DNA of 64,000 nucleotides, taken from Salarias fasciatus. Taxonomy: Eukaryota; Chordata; Actinopteri; Blenniiformes; Blenniidae. Within the stretch, counting starts at the first letter, position 1; every line of letters begins with the position of its first letter. Positions 20,733 to 33,978 of this stretch are shown one piece after another. The stretch is taken from NCBI RefSeq assembly GCF_902148845.1, contig NC_043745.1, positions 11,311,376 through 11,375,375 of the forward strand, read 5' to 3'. The notes under the pieces were generated by a model that saw only the letters and a list, made by a program, of their open reading frames with translations, had not been told where the DNA came from and did no database searches. The position numbers and the translations under genes are program-made.

Positions 20733-23700
20733 ATGGGGAAAAGTAAGACTACGAAGTTTAAACGTCCTCAGTTCAACACGGCGGGGCTGCCGGTGAACGC
20801 AGTGAAGGAGGAAGAGGAGCAGGCTGATGAAGATTGTCCGGCTCTGGAGCTGCTGGAGAAAGTAAGGACAGGATCTCTACACATTTTATCAACCACGTTA
20901 ATTGACTTTCCAGTTTAATAAAGTATCAAAGCGTGTCAGCTGGTTTGATTTCTACAATGCATGTCGGTACAGGTGGGACTGGACTCGTGTATCTGCGGTG
21001 TCAAAAGGCTTTAAAGTCACGTGTTAAAAATCATCTGCTGCCCTCTTTTTGTCTGTGTTCACATTTTTAATTTTATTTACATTTTGCAGTCACGAAATGC
21101 TTCACAAGTTGAATCCATTCACCGAATAAGTCCTCAGTTAAAATATACAGTGACAAATCTCAATAACAGTAAGCCAACTATTCAGTCAAGAAGACTTACA
21201 GGATTACACTCAAAACAATTTGGTGAATAGTCACCTCAAACATTCAAATACCTTGTGGTGGGTGTGTTTAAATTCACTCAGATATGCCAGTACATAATTT
21301 AAAAGACAGACTTGCAAAGTGTCTCATCCAGAAACACAGACACCTTTGGTCCCAAAATGCCTTGATCCATCCATGGATCCATCCATCTTCTGTGTAGTGG
21401 ACAGGACAGGTCACCAGTCCATCACAGGCCAAACGCTCAGCAATTTCAAGGTCACCAGGCAACCTCACATGTGTGATTTTGGACTGTGTGAAGCAAGAGG
21501 AGCACCTGGTGGAAACCCACACATGCACATGGGGAGAACATGCAAACTCCACTCAGAAAGACCTGCCTTGTATTGAAGCACAGACCTTCTTACTGTGAGG
21601 CGAGAGCACTAACTAACCACTGTGTTACTGCTCTCTTGAAGGGGATTCCTCCCTGTAATTCAAGAGAAGTTTGTTCAAGAGTTGCATTCTAATCAAACAC
21701 AATACCTGGATTACTCTGGTTGGACTTACATTCAATACAAACAATTCTGTTGTGTTCTTTTACATTTTGCAGATCGGCTGGAATATTCAGGAGTTCACTC
21801 TTTATCATCACTTGCAGGCTTTTGTCTGCTATCCAATCACAGACCGTAGATACAGCTATGTTGTATCAGTAATCAATGTTTTTACACCTCATGTCATCTC
21901 CCTAACCTGGACATAACTTGACATAATGCATATAAAGAGGTTTAGAAATTCGCGTTTTATCACGCAAAGCTTCAATTTGTTTCACTTGTTGCTTCTCCTG
22001 CAAGCTGAATTTTTTTTCCCCCACATTCACCCTAATTTATCCCTATCCTATTACTGAATTATTCAGAGATGTGTTTATGTCTACCCACTTTTTAGTAGAA
22101 ATCTGTATTATTCAGGTTCTTCCACACTTCAGATTTACTCAGGAGTAAAGTTTAAAAAACAAATCTGCATTCAGACTTCTACCCTTATAAATACTGACAT
22201 GAAATCTCATGGTCATTATTTTTTGCGATAAGAGTTTTGACTGTATAGTAAAGTCTTAACAAATGCAGTCAAATGTGAATATAATGAACATAAAGTGATG
22301 TGTTTGCACCATTTGAATATTGGTTTGTGAACAGTTGTGAGCCCACCGTCCTCGGCTCAGGAGGGAAACCCATTAAAAACACTTTGTTTTGATCTTTTTG
22401 ATGACGTTTATGTGTGTTGGAGAGTCTGACCATGTTAAAATGGGCTCTCTTTGTGCTCATTTTACATATCCCCGTATTTGACTTGTGTGTCGGTCCCTAT
22501 ACGACCATCTTTCATCACCTTGTCTGCCACGTTGTCATGATTTTATTGTGTTTTTCTGGTTGTTTTGTGCTCATACGAGTCCCAGACTTTATGCCGTGTT
22601 GTTCTGATCAGTATTGACTCACTGGGGTTTATCTCTTGTGTTTCTCCGACACACTTTGACAGTTGGAAAGTCCGAGCGCGGACGTGAGAGAGTTTGCGTG
22701 TGCGAGCATTTCCCGGGTGGTGCAGCTGAGCCAGAACATCCCCGGTTTCCTTCAGAGGGATGCTGTGAGAAAGCTGGGCCCCATGCTGCTGGATCGCAGC
22801 CTGGCTGTCAGAGAGACCGCCACCGGAGCGCTCAGGTGAGTCGGCAGGTGCTACAGGAACGCCGCCATTTCAGTTATTTCAGTACGCAGTGGCAATAAAG
22901 AGCTTTATATCATAATCTGATCTACATCAACCTCATACTTTCTAAATAACTTTAATATCTCAAGTCTTAATGTAACATATCCATTAAAAATGCACAGTAC
23001 TGTTGGAGAAAAAGTAATTAGAATTAATAAGTGTTTGAATGTCCTTTAGCTGTAATGTCTTCCAGAAGCTGCTGATCAGACCTGCTCTGTGCCTGAGAGC
23101 AATTTTGGACTATTGGACCAAAAATCTTTTCATTATTGTAATTATACGAGCTACATGTGGCTTCAGGGTGCAGAGTTGCACACCATTGATCTAATGGGGG
23201 AAAACTTAACAAGCTATTAAAAATCCATGCAGTTGAAACACTATTACCAAATGTAATAATGCAATATTTAAGTGTATTGATTCTCTCTCACTGCCTTACT
23301 CTCAGCAAATCAATTTATAAGGTGGACATTGTGCCAACCGAGAGTAGTAAGGAGCCACTTCAGATGTTTTCACACCAGCTGTGTGTGCGGTTCGCTTCCT
23401 CGGATTGTCTGCTTCATTTGTGAGCTTGGTAAACCTCACCGACGCTCTGGTACAGACGGAACAAGTAAAATCTGCTCGAAAATATGGCTCTGGGTTCACT
23501 TTAGCACGGATGCAGTCCACTGCAGTGCCGACGGATTGCGTGATGGAGCAAAAGCAGGAAGTGAATGAAGGAGAGTCGTGTCTTTTCTGTAGAAAAATAA
23601 AATAAAACCAACAGCAGAAATTTAAGGAAAACAGAAAAAGTTTAGGGAATGTGTGCAAACACTTATGGATGCATGGTGGGGTAAATATTTATCATCTGCT

Positions 23701-26700
23701 TGGTTTTGTTTCTAAATTACTTCCTTGTGTTTTTAAAAATTCCTTCCTAAATAAATGAATATGTAAAAGCGCTCGGGAACAGCGTGCTTCCTTCTGTAAA
23801 CACAACAGCTGACTGAGTGACCAAGTTTCCTCCTGTCCTGTTTTTTTATTCTGAAAATCACAAGACTGTCTGCAGTTGAAGCTCCAGTTCTCTCCATGCG
23901 TCTCTCGTACAGTTAGTGTGTGTGCACACATCGAAGACTCCTTTGTAGTGGCGCTGAGGTGAAGATGCCTCGTCTCCAAAAATAGCACATAATGAAATGA
24001 GGACACCCTGGAAGTGGCTCAGTGATAACGGAAAGATTTTTTTTTTCAGTAAAAATCAGCTTGTTTAGTGCTGTATTAAATAAAATCAAGCACACACATC
24101 TTTCTGTCCTGATGCGTAATTAAAGTGACACTAAGGAACTTTTCAACCTTAATAAAACATTTTAATATCTTTTGTGATGATACATCGACTTACAACTGGT
24201 TGAATGACCCCTCTGTCACGGCCTGAGGGCGTCAGTATTGCTTTCACTTGGACTGAGCAGCTGTGAGGAGGGTGGTAGGAACCCTGCACACTAAAAAACT
24301 CCAAATGTGCGGACTGCTTTACGGCAGGCGTCACATCATGATAAAACATTGTTTAGCCACCATTAGATTCATTACCTCGTCGCTATCCGTCCTTCACACA
24401 GCCACTGGAAACAAATGAAGGCGAGTTCAGTCCGACAGCATGCCACCGGGAGCAGCATTTTACGACGCCACACGCTAGTCCTCATGGGAACTGTGGTATT
24501 CGTTCTGGCAAAACACTACCGCTTTTGTCCACTGGCGCCGCCAAAATCAACGAAAACTGAAAGTTCCTCAGTGTTGCTTTAAAGGTGCTGTAGGCAGGAT
24601 TCCGCATCTCCGCCATCTTGCTTAGGTTTACCTAAGCAAGATGGCGATTTGACCCATCTAAGAGGGCGATTTCAGCACAGCCAATCCTGTCCTGTTTTCT
24701 CTGACATCACGCCCTTACGCAAGTTAAGCTCCTCCCACAAGAACGTGCGACGAACGCCCCTCGACCAATCACGGTTAGAGCCTCATGGGCTCTTCTGATT
24801 GGTCAAAGATACCTGGAGCTGTTGAGATTCCTTTTCAGCTCAGAACAGAGACAGATGGAAACGCTGCACCCTCGCGGTTGTGCAATTATGCTACACTCCT
24901 AAAGGATTATCAATGGATACTCTAACATTTAATCCAAAGAAAACACAGAAAAATTAGCAATCGACTAGCAAAATCCTGCCTACAGCACCTTTAAGAGAGG
25001 TCAGACTGTTTATCCATTCATTTTCTATACTGCTTTATCCAGCTGAGGGTTGAAATCTGATGCAGCAGACTCCAGCTGACTGCTGAGACATCAGTCGCCG
25101 ATTAATTGCAGGACAAACAGAGAGAAACAAACGCATGAGGAGCTGTTCATCAGCTGCTAAAGTAAAGCTCATATTCAGTGTCCAACAGTGGAAAATCACC
25201 ATGGGTTTGTTGCACAGTAGCATTTGCTGTGGTTTCCCTACAGGGGGCGCCACTTTACAGAAAAAGTTCCATCTGTAAAGCGAGGATGCTGTTACATGCT
25301 GTTCCCCTGTTTTGATGGCTGTAGTCCCAGTTATTGTAACCCTGCTCACTGACTCTTCTTCACTCTGGGCTCTGGTGTGAATGTGACATTCCCCTCTCCT
25401 CCGACTGCTCCCCTCCAGTCAGCCGTCCTCTGCGTCTCATGTAGCCGGGTCTCAAAATGAGACAGCCGCTCACAGAGTTTCTCCAGGCTCCCCCCTCTCT
25501 CTCTCTCTGATTCTCACACCGTCACCCAGTCAGCATCTCTGTCTGCGAATCTCCTCCACAGCGCCGTCTCTCACTCTCTCTGTCTCCACCGCCGGCAGGA
25601 ATCTGAGTGCATGTGGAGTTCAGGAGGTGTGCGAGGACATGGTGAAGCACGACGTCATGACTCCTCTGACAGCACTGCTCAGAGAGGTGAGGAGGAGACG
25701 CCGCCGCCGCCGCTTTTAGCCCAGCCCATCGCTTCGGTTCTCCCTCATCAGCAGCTGCTCCGGCCTCAGCAGTTCCAGCAGTGAACTCCTCTCGCGCTGG
25801 GATTATAGACTCGTGTCTCCTGACTCCAGATTCAGCCTCACACACACGAAAGGCCCTTAAGGATTGGTTACATGCATTGCTGTCCATTCTATGTGTAACA
25901 AATGAAGCATCCTCCAGTTCGATTCATGTAATTTCCTACGTCTGAGGTCAAAGTTCATGTGCATGGACATCTATTGAATCCCGGTGTCGTTTGTTTCCCA
26001 GTGCTGCGCCGGTTTCGAGAGCGCCGCAGTGCCGATGAAAGACCAGAAGAACGCAGTGGAGGACGTGGCCAACGAGGCCGTCAACTTACTGTGGAATCTG
26101 TGGTGAGAGAACAGCCTGTTTGCTGCTGCTTCCAGCGATGAGTCAGTCACCAGGCTTTGTTTATCAGCTTTTTAGCAGCTCTCAAACATAATGGATGTCT
26201 TGTACCAACGTGAGAATAACGAAACCCTGGACATGTCTCCTCACATGACATGACAGTCAGCTGTAAATCCACAGATGACTTACTGATTTCTTAAATGACA
26301 TTTTCACCTTCTCCTGATGTGTCGTCCTGCCAGCGAGAGCAGCAGCCAGGCTCTGTCTGTGTTCAACAAGTCGGGTCTCCTCGACGTGGTCGTCCAGTGT
26401 CTGGAGAGACATCCGGACAATGTGGAACTGGCCATATCTGCAGGTAAGTCCAGGAGCTTTAACCTGTTCACCTTTAGACTTAAAAAAAAGACTCTTATGA
26501 CTGTTTGACGTCCAAATATTTAGAGAATTCTAGGATTATATTGAGTCCGGGGGGAGAGTTGTAACCAATAGCAGCTGATAAGAGGCAGAAGGCAGCGTGC
26601 AGCCTGGAAAGGTCAATAGTCCATCACTCTGCAAACACAGACGTATACTTTCTCTCCTACGGGCTACTTGGAGTCACTAATCAACCCTGAAGCAGGATTA

Positions 26701-29700
26701 GAAAAACACTTTAGAGGCCAGATTTTTGACATTTGCTTTACAGGTAAAGAAAATGAAGCAAATGATTATGAAATTATGCCATGAAATTGGCACTGACATA
26801 AAACTGCAATCTCTTATGATTAGTTATGATTAAAAATGTATGAAATGTTTTATCAGAGTGATGTTAATATTGAAAAACATCAAGCTCACAATATAAAAAA
26901 AGGCAAAAACGACACTTCCAGAATGAAATGAACTCAGTTGGTCTTTGGTCATGTTGAAAGACGTGGCAAAAATGTGTTTCCTATTAACTTGTTTTATTTA
27001 AAGTACATCAACACAAACTGTTCAGAAGTGAGAGGCTAAGAATAAAATGCAGACCTACCTGCTGTTCGTGATATTAATATTTGAGATGCTTAAAAAGAAT
27101 GTACAGTCGGAGAACCGCGTATCCGCGTTGGCAGGTTTTTATCCGCTGTCAGTGTTTAAGTCCTGCTGTCCTCGTGTCTTCTTCAGCCCACTGCCTGCAC
27201 ACTGTGACTGAGGATAACCCCGAGCTGCTGTGCAGCGTGAACGCCGCCGTGCTGGCGGCCCTGGAGAACGTGCTGCTGTCATCTCAGGCCGACATGGCGC
27301 ACACTCTCCTCAGAACGCTCGCTGCAGGTACGACGTGTCACTTCTCATGCCTTTTCTCTCCCCACCAAATTCAGCGCCGTGCTCTCAACACGGAACAGAC
27401 GGAGAAGGGCCGCATGTTGATCTTAATCCGTCAACTCTTCTCCTTGTACCACGCAGGAACGCTGTGGAACGTTAAGGGAAGCATCCCCGCCGCCCGCCAG
27501 GCGCAGATGCTCAACGCCGTGGTGGCCACACTGTCCAGGTGTCTGGACCTGGATGCGGGCGCCCTGATCCCCAAACTCAGAGAAGCAGAGGACGCTCGGC
27601 ACAAGAGCTCTACGGCGGCCGCGGATCTGGAGGACCAGGCCGCGGGAGAGCCGACGCCCGAGGACGAAATGGAGGAAGAGGAGGAGGCGCCCAAGCAGAA
27701 GAGGAACGGAAAAGCTGTGAAAGTCGACAGTGACTTCTCCGACCTGCTGCCTGTAAGTGGTCAGGTCAGCACACTCCACTGAGAGTTAGAACCAAGTGGT
27801 GCAGAGTACCACAAACAGCCGTCGGTCTGCAGTGAGCTGAGGAGACCAGCTGTAGACAGCAGTAGACCTCAGATGACTGAACACTGTCGTCCAGTTTTTT
27901 GGGAAGTTCAAAGTAACGTGGAGAGCCGAAGATGCTTTATTGTCCACAGTCTTGTATCAGATAAAAGACACTTCATGCTTACTTCCCTTTGAAACTAGAG
28001 CTGTAGCCTTGTACCATCAGCTCGGAACTGCAAGATACTGATTGAACAACCGCTTATTGTCCAGAGAAGGACTGCTTGATGTTGTGTCAAGACAAAGGGT
28101 GGACTAAATACATTTAGGACTGGTAGGCTGTTAACACAGCATCAGAAATACATTCCTCAACGTTCCACAGGCAGCACCCCACGATGACCATGTTTGAATG
28201 TTTTTGAACTGTTAAATTTAAAACGGTAAATGTCAGACAGCTCTTGACATAAAGTATATCCTCCTCATTTGAAACTGAAGTTCCAGTCAATATCTGACTA
28301 ATTTTGAGTGGTTCACACTTCTCCAGTCACCCTTTTTGTTCGACCTGCTTCACTTTAACACTGCACAGCCACGAGCAGAAAACACACAGAGCTTTGACCT
28401 TGAAGGTATTTGTATGTAAAACCCGCTTATAACCACAACAGTCCTGTAATCCACTAAAACCTTGAATTTGGTAGTAATTCTCAAGCATTATTATGCTTAT
28501 AAAAATATCTGAACTTTGACTGATTGTAGGCGTGAAGTGTGACTGGAACCGCTGACAGGGTCGGGACGCGGTCGTGACGCAGGACCTCTGCTTGGCTGGC
28601 TTTTGGCTGAGTCAGTGCTCAAACGAGGGCATTTTGGGCGGAAGACATTTGAGTCCGCACACACTCGGGAGTGTGGGGTCACTGCCGTCTGAACATTTCA
28701 CCTTCTTTAGGTAACTTACTTTGAGCCTGAGAGGGCTTTCTTCACATCTTGTCAAATGGATGATTTTAAAATTTCCTATAGGTTCACCTTGAGCTGAATT
28801 TGTCATCAATGGTAAATAGTCTGGGCTCTATATGTCTGACAGCAGTAACGCCAGGTGAAAGGTCGGAGCATGAATCATCCCAGAGCGTCTGGGAGTGAAC
28901 GCAGACCGGCTGTCAGGTCTGGGGATGACGTTGGGGGTGAGGCGGGGGCTAAATTAGGGGAAAACCTCTCATGGTTCAGTTGGGGATCAGCCTCGATGAC
29001 GGGACCTCAGACAAGACCCCGGCCAGACAGAGCCGTCCCTCGCAGCTCCGTCACAGCCTGAGCCCCAAGGTCACGGCTGACAGTCCCAGTTACAATCCCC
29101 AGTAGCCTCCAATGACTGGATTAGGGGTTTTTTTTTAGAAGGGGTTTAGACATTTACATATTCAGCTGAAGTGGGCATGAGCACTACAAGTGAATTAAGC
29201 CTCATTTTCACCTCAGACTGACACCTTCTGAGCAGATTTCCGCTCCAGAAAGTCCCATGAGTCATACATCGCCTTAGCGGCGGGCGTCACGCCGAGTGAT
29301 AATAGTCTCTGTTTTGGTGAGATGTTGACCAACACCACTGCCTGTCTCTGTCCAGAGGGGCAAGGAGGAGCTGAGGGAGGCGACGGCCTTGCTGACAGCC
29401 CAGCAGACGTCCTTGGAGATCATCGTCAATGTGTGCTGCTCCGACGGTGAGTGTTGCGGGCGCGGACAGCGGCGCCCGCCCCCCGGCACTTTGCATCAAA
29501 TTGATTTCCTGTGACACGGCCACCAAATATGCATTTGTCTATCAGTAAAGGCCATTACAGGAAAACGTACATGGAAAGAGTCACACTCTGGAAATGCCCC
29601 CAAGTGCTCTTCCTCTTCAACATTTGCGTTTCACCGATCGATCCCGCTCGTGGTTTGCCCGTTTTCAGATCCGTCTGACGACGAGTGGGAGGAGGAATCG

Positions 29701-32700
29701 AGCAGCGACGAGAGCGACATGGGTCCCGACGGCCTCTGCGACGGACTGTCCAATCTGATGTCCCCTCTGTGTTTGTCAGCCGAGGTTCACGGAGCCCTGA
29801 TCAACCACAGCATCCCCGAAAAGGCAAACAGCGCTTCCCCCCCACCCCCGTCACGCCTCACCTCGGCCCGCAGCCGGAAGAGAGCAGCTCATCGCAGTGT
29901 CAGAGCGCTTAGACAAGCAAGGTCGCCTGTCATATCGGAGCACATAGCTGTAATAGTTGGCTGAAGACACTGTTTTCATTAGACAGCGGGCCACTCCCGT
30001 CTTCTTTGACAGGTGCAGCAGATTGGATTACTGCACCTGCAGTGGCATCGAAGAGATGCTTTCATGTGCAGTCATATGGAAAAGCACCATAGCGATGGTT
30101 GACTCTTTTAAAAATGTAAATCAATTTGACAAGCAAACATCTGATGCTCCCTGACACTGTGGTTTAGTTAAAAAGGAGATTTTCCATGCAGCATTTTTTA
30201 ACCCTAGAAGATGTTTTAGGGGTTTTTTTTTGTTTGTTTTTTTGTATGTAGTATTTCATATTCCTTCAGCATCTCAGTTAAAAAATGTTAGAAAATCCAA
30301 GCTTTATTTTTGTGAATAGCTCAGAGATGATCAAATGTTTGATCCTAGTAAAATCTTTTTTCGATGACCTTACAATACCACCATGTGCGGCCACGCCACT
30401 CGATAACAGGATGGTAACGAGAGTAATTTCTTCCTTCAAGGTCCTCAAAAAGACCGAGTTCCCTCCAAAAGAAGCCTTGGCGGTCTGCCAGCAGGACCCC
30501 TCCTGGAGACGCCTGATAAAAAAGTAATCCTCATTTATCAGCCGTCTTTGAGCTTCCGTGTTTCATCCAATTGAGATGCCGTCCGATGAAAATGAGCCTT
30601 GTCTTCTGTTTTTTTTTTTTTTTTTTTTTTTTTTTTAGGATGCAGCGTATTCAGTCCCGGGCGCTGACGTGCCTCCACAGCATTCTCTCTGCGATGGACG
30701 CTGAGTCTCTTGGCGGCCCGGCGGCCCTCCAGGAAGCAGCGCAGCACCTGTCCAAACTGGTGTTTGGCAACACGGGTAAAGTCAAAATATTTGTCCGACG
30801 TGGGAAATTTGTCTTGGAACAGATTCATGGTGTAAAAGTGAGAATTGCAGTCGCATATAAAAGTTGTGATCTTCTGTTTTCAGAGGCGTCCAAAGAAGAG
30901 GAGTTCCTGGAGGCCGTCATCAGTGCCATGCGCTCTCTATTACAGATGCTCGCCTCCAAAAATATTCCTCAGGTAGAGATTACAACACTGTTTATAAATG
31001 CTTCAAAAAACAGAAAAAAGCAAAGTCTGTTGAGCTGAGGTCGCAACGTCCTGACTTTGAGATCAATGCCGCTGTTGTTGCACTCCGAGCGGACGTGATT
31101 CAACTGTTCTCACACAGTAAATAACACACACCAAACTGGAACACACATGTAGAGTTGCAGCATCACTCTTAGTGTGTGAACATCGTCCGCTGGACAAACA
31201 GCGCCGCATCGCCGCCGCTAGACTTTGTATTTTTCTGTCAAACTTTCGGCTTCCCTGCCAGTTCAAACTTGGCACCGCCGGCCGTGTTTACTCTGGACGG
31301 CTCGGCGTCTCAGTGTTTGGGTTCTGTTTTTGTCAGTGCATGACCGCCGAGCAGCTGATGAGCCTGAGCGAGGCGGCCACCCGCTGCGACGTTGTCAGCG
31401 TGAGGGTCAACGCCGTCGCCATCCTGGGAATCACGGGCGGCACATTAGCCAAAGAGAAAGGCACCGCAGCAACTCTCGAGGTAGAAAGCCCTTCCTTCTG
31501 CGAACCCTTCCTCTCACAGGGAGCGCCGGGAATTAATGACGCAGAAACAATTAGCAGAGCTTCAGTTAGCCTTTAACCCGTCGCTGTTAATGTATATGAA
31601 AACTCGAGTAGAGCTGCCGCCTCCCTCTGTCCTGCTCACTGAGCTGATTCATTGCCCCTTGTAATTGAGGCTGTTTTCTTAACAGTTACCTTTTCACTAA
31701 GCTCCTGTTTACTACAGCAGTTCTGCCTCATTAATCCTGAACCAGTTCAGTTCTCCTGATGGTAACATGATAGATGTCTGTCTGGGAAACAGATTAGATT
31801 AGATTATATGTACGTTATGTGTGATGAGCGGACAGCATTTTGTCAGCTTCCCTTTCAATGTCTGTTTATTTCAAACCTCCTGCTTCAATTCAGGAGCCTT
31901 ACACAATTGGATCTCACGTGGTCCACTGAATAATGGCGTTGTCATTTATTGATAAGCACAACTCTGAATCTATGTCTATGTTTTAGTACAGCAAAATATT
32001 AATATATCATTAACAAGTTCACATTTCATAAGCTAGCAAACCTGAAATTTAAATAAAAGAATAGCAATTTCTATGATGTTTTGCCTGAGTTCACCATGTG
32101 CTTTACAGCTTACAGATAACAGTGTATTTTTATTGCACTATTTATATCTTCAAAGGCATGAAACATTTGGCCTCTCTGAAGATTTAGCAGGCTAGCTCAT
32201 TCGTATTATAATACCGACTTTTCAAAAGAAATTAGAAGTCAGTTTATCATTGGTGTTGACACACTTATTACACAGCTGTGTAATAATCCTGATCATCTGT
32301 ATTCCAGTTTATATAATTTGTCACAGACGGCCTGATTTCACTCTCGAAGAGGCCAATTCTGGCCTGCGGACCATATGTTTGTCATCCTTACCATAGAACA
32401 TTTTGCTCTGATTGATATAAATGCATCTGGATTTAGTGAGTGGTCAGTCATCAGGTGAGTGCTTACAGCAACACAGCAGGGTAACATTATCAACACAGGT
32501 GTAATTTAAAGAGTAATCAGTTTATATTTGCAGTATTTTTACGAGTTGTTAAAAGATGTTATCAACCTCTTCAGTGTAATCGAGCACTAACTTTTTACCG
32601 ACTTGCACAACGCCGCCCCCAGATGATCGGGAGAGCCTTACTTCAGGTTGCCACGAAGGACGTTGACCTCGTGGTGAACGGAGAAGCCCTGGACGCTCTG

Positions 32701-33017
32701 TTTGACGTGTTTGCGGACGGAGAGGAGGCCGAGGCCGCTGCAAAAAACATCAACCTGCTGACTTCGCTAAAAACCCTTCAGCCTGTCTTCAAGTCGAAGG
32801 TGCCGGAGCTTGAATCGTCGCCGGACGGTTCCCACATTGTTATTTTCCTCGGTGTCCAAATGATTCCTTGAACTAACTAACAAGCTTCCTCTGTCTCTGG
32901 CAGATTCGTAAAGAAGGACGAGGCAAGTACAACCCTCAGCAGCTGTGTGTGCTGGACAACATCAAAGTCAACCTGAGGAGATTTATCGGTTATCTCGAGA
33001 AGGTGGTGAAGAAATGA
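20733..33017 (+). CDS. heatr3: HEAT repeat-containing protein 3 (5S RNP / uL18 import and assembly factor)
   Basis: Fifteen coding exons: 20733-20861, 22663-22835, 25599-25686, 26002-26102, 26334-26443, 27187-27327, 27457-27752, 29356-29446, 29669-29823, 30441-30523, 30639-30775, 30884-30972, 31337-31480, 32623-32799 and 32904-33017. The sum is 675 aa; human HEATR3 is 680. The start [14 protein letters not shown], the acidic [17 protein letters not shown] segment, [14 protein letters not shown] and the IRKEGRG...QLCVLDN end all match the family. HEAT/ARM-like helices fill most of the length, with an acidic linker around residues 325-345. The protein is the vertebrate counterpart of yeast Syo1: it escorts RPL5 (uL18) and 5S RNP parts to the nucleus, and human loss causes Diamond-Blackfan-type anaemia. 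Intron 9 uses a GC donor; all others are GT-AG. Confidence 0.96.
21330..21640 (+). repeat. Dispersed fish repeat in heatr3 intron 1
   Basis: Carries phrases shared by a very common teleost repeat: GTCACCAGTCCATCACAGG, then CACATGGGGAGAACATGCAA, then CTTACTGTGAGGCGAGAGC. Related pieces occur elsewhere in this window in both orientations. I do not assign the family with confidence. Confidence 0.7.
24124..24578. mobile_element. TTAA-flanked MITE 1 in heatr3 intron 2
   Basis: 455 bp with terminal inverted repeats. The left end AGTGACACTAAGGAACTTTT matches the reverse complement of the right end (AGCAACACTGAGGAACTTTC) at 17 of 20 bases. It is flanked by TTAA at 24120-24123 and 24579-24582. TTAA target duplications are typical of piggyBac and of Kolobok/T2 elements. 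There is no transposase coding. Confidence 0.75.
24583..24990. mobile_element. TTAA-flanked MITE 2, adjoining MITE 1
   Basis: 408 bp with near-perfect inverted ends: AGGTGCTGTAGGCAGGAT on the left and ATCCTGCCTACAGCACCT on the right. TTAA lies on both sides (24579-24582, shared with MITE 1, and 24991-24994). The TTAAAGG start resembles the T2/Kolobok MITE group known in Xenopus. Inside lies a 16-bp perfect hairpin stem. Confidence 0.85.
24611..24646. repeat. Perfect 16-bp hairpin inside MITE 2
   Basis: CGCCATCTTGCTTAGG, a 4-base loop TTTA, then its exact reverse complement. Each arm contains CGCCATCTT/AAGATGGCG, the YY1 core. Confidence 0.9.
25010..25125 (+). repeat. Second piece of the dispersed fish repeat (heatr3 intron 2)
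   Basis: The phrases CATTCATTTTCTATACTGCT, TTATCCAGCTGAGGGT and CAGGACAAACAGAGAGA belong to the same common family as the copy at 21330. It is truncated and lies directly after MITE 2. Confidence 0.55.
30609..30636 (+). repeat. heatr3: T28 homopolymer forming the acceptor tract of heatr3 exon 11
   Basis: Twenty-eight T's run directly into the AG that precedes exon 11 (30639). The tract is a polypyrimidine tract and also an unstable homopolymer. Confidence 0.9.
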
Positions 33018-33287
33018 GGATTTTCTTAATGGATCGAACAGAAAATGGTGGAAAAATCATCAAGTATTTATGTTTATATCATCTAAATGATAGTTTAGTC
33101 TTATCTTTTTGTGATGTGAGAGTTTATTTGAGATGAAAAAAGAAAAAGACAAGCCTCAGCTTCATGAGGAACTGCGTCTTGCAGTGACGTTTTTCTTCCC
33201 GACATTGAACTGAAAAAGACTTCCAGACATAAATTGGCATAGATTTATGTTTCAAAGACCCGTTTTTTCAGGAGATCAGGTATGGAG

Positions 33288-33581
33288 AATAAACACCAGC
33301 TTGTGGCGCACCGTTAACTTCCTCCCATGTTTCCCAAGGCTTAACAGACGGCTGCAAAGAGGCTGATGTAAGTGAAAGGAAACAACGATATGGTGATATT
33401 GTGGAAGTTTTACATGAAGATCCTCGTTCTTCTAAAAAGAAATTGGCGCTGTATCTTTCCTCGGTTTGGTCTGTGGAAGACAGTGAGGCAGCGTATCTTT
33501 GTAAGAGGACTTCAGGAAGAAATGAAATGGCCATTATTTCATCAAAGTATGAATCAAATGTCTTTTTTAAAAAAAAATAAA
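33288..33581 (+). terminator. heatr3: Poly(A) signals of heatr3
   Basis: AATAAA occurs at 33288-33293 and 33576-33581, 271 and 559 bases after the stop. Either could end the 3' UTR. Confidence 0.5.
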
Positions 33582-33589
33582 TCAATCCT

Positions 33590-33928
33590 GACTTCCTAAT
33601 TTGTTTTTTTTTTTTGTTTAAGTCTTATGATTACTTACAGCAGAGATTTTGTTTAAAAGCTGATCATTTATTTTTACATTTACACATAATGTGTTGGCTA
33701 TGAAAAACAACTTACACCACTAATGATGAGGACCCACATAGAACACTTGAGAACAAAAACACCTTGCTTTCTACTTTTCTTGACATTAACAACATTTGTC
33801 TGCTGCTTATTGAGTTTTTAGTTCTTCACAGATGTTAAATGCTACCTTTATTCACTCAATGGGAGAATGTGACCAACAGACTTGATGCTTCACTCGAGGT
33901 TTGATATTCATTTTGTGGTCAAAGCAGC

Positions 33929-33978
<50 letters not shown>

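Noticed and set aside
27081-27782. 233-codon continuous frame
   Set aside because: It reads through heatr3 exons 6 and 7 with the introns retained; the splice sites and the family alignment show two exons.
29824-29964. Extension of heatr3 exon 9 to the stop at 29964
   Set aside because: Family alignment resumes exactly at exon 10 if exon 9 ends at 29823, and the total length then agrees with human HEATR3. The extension may exist as retained intron only.
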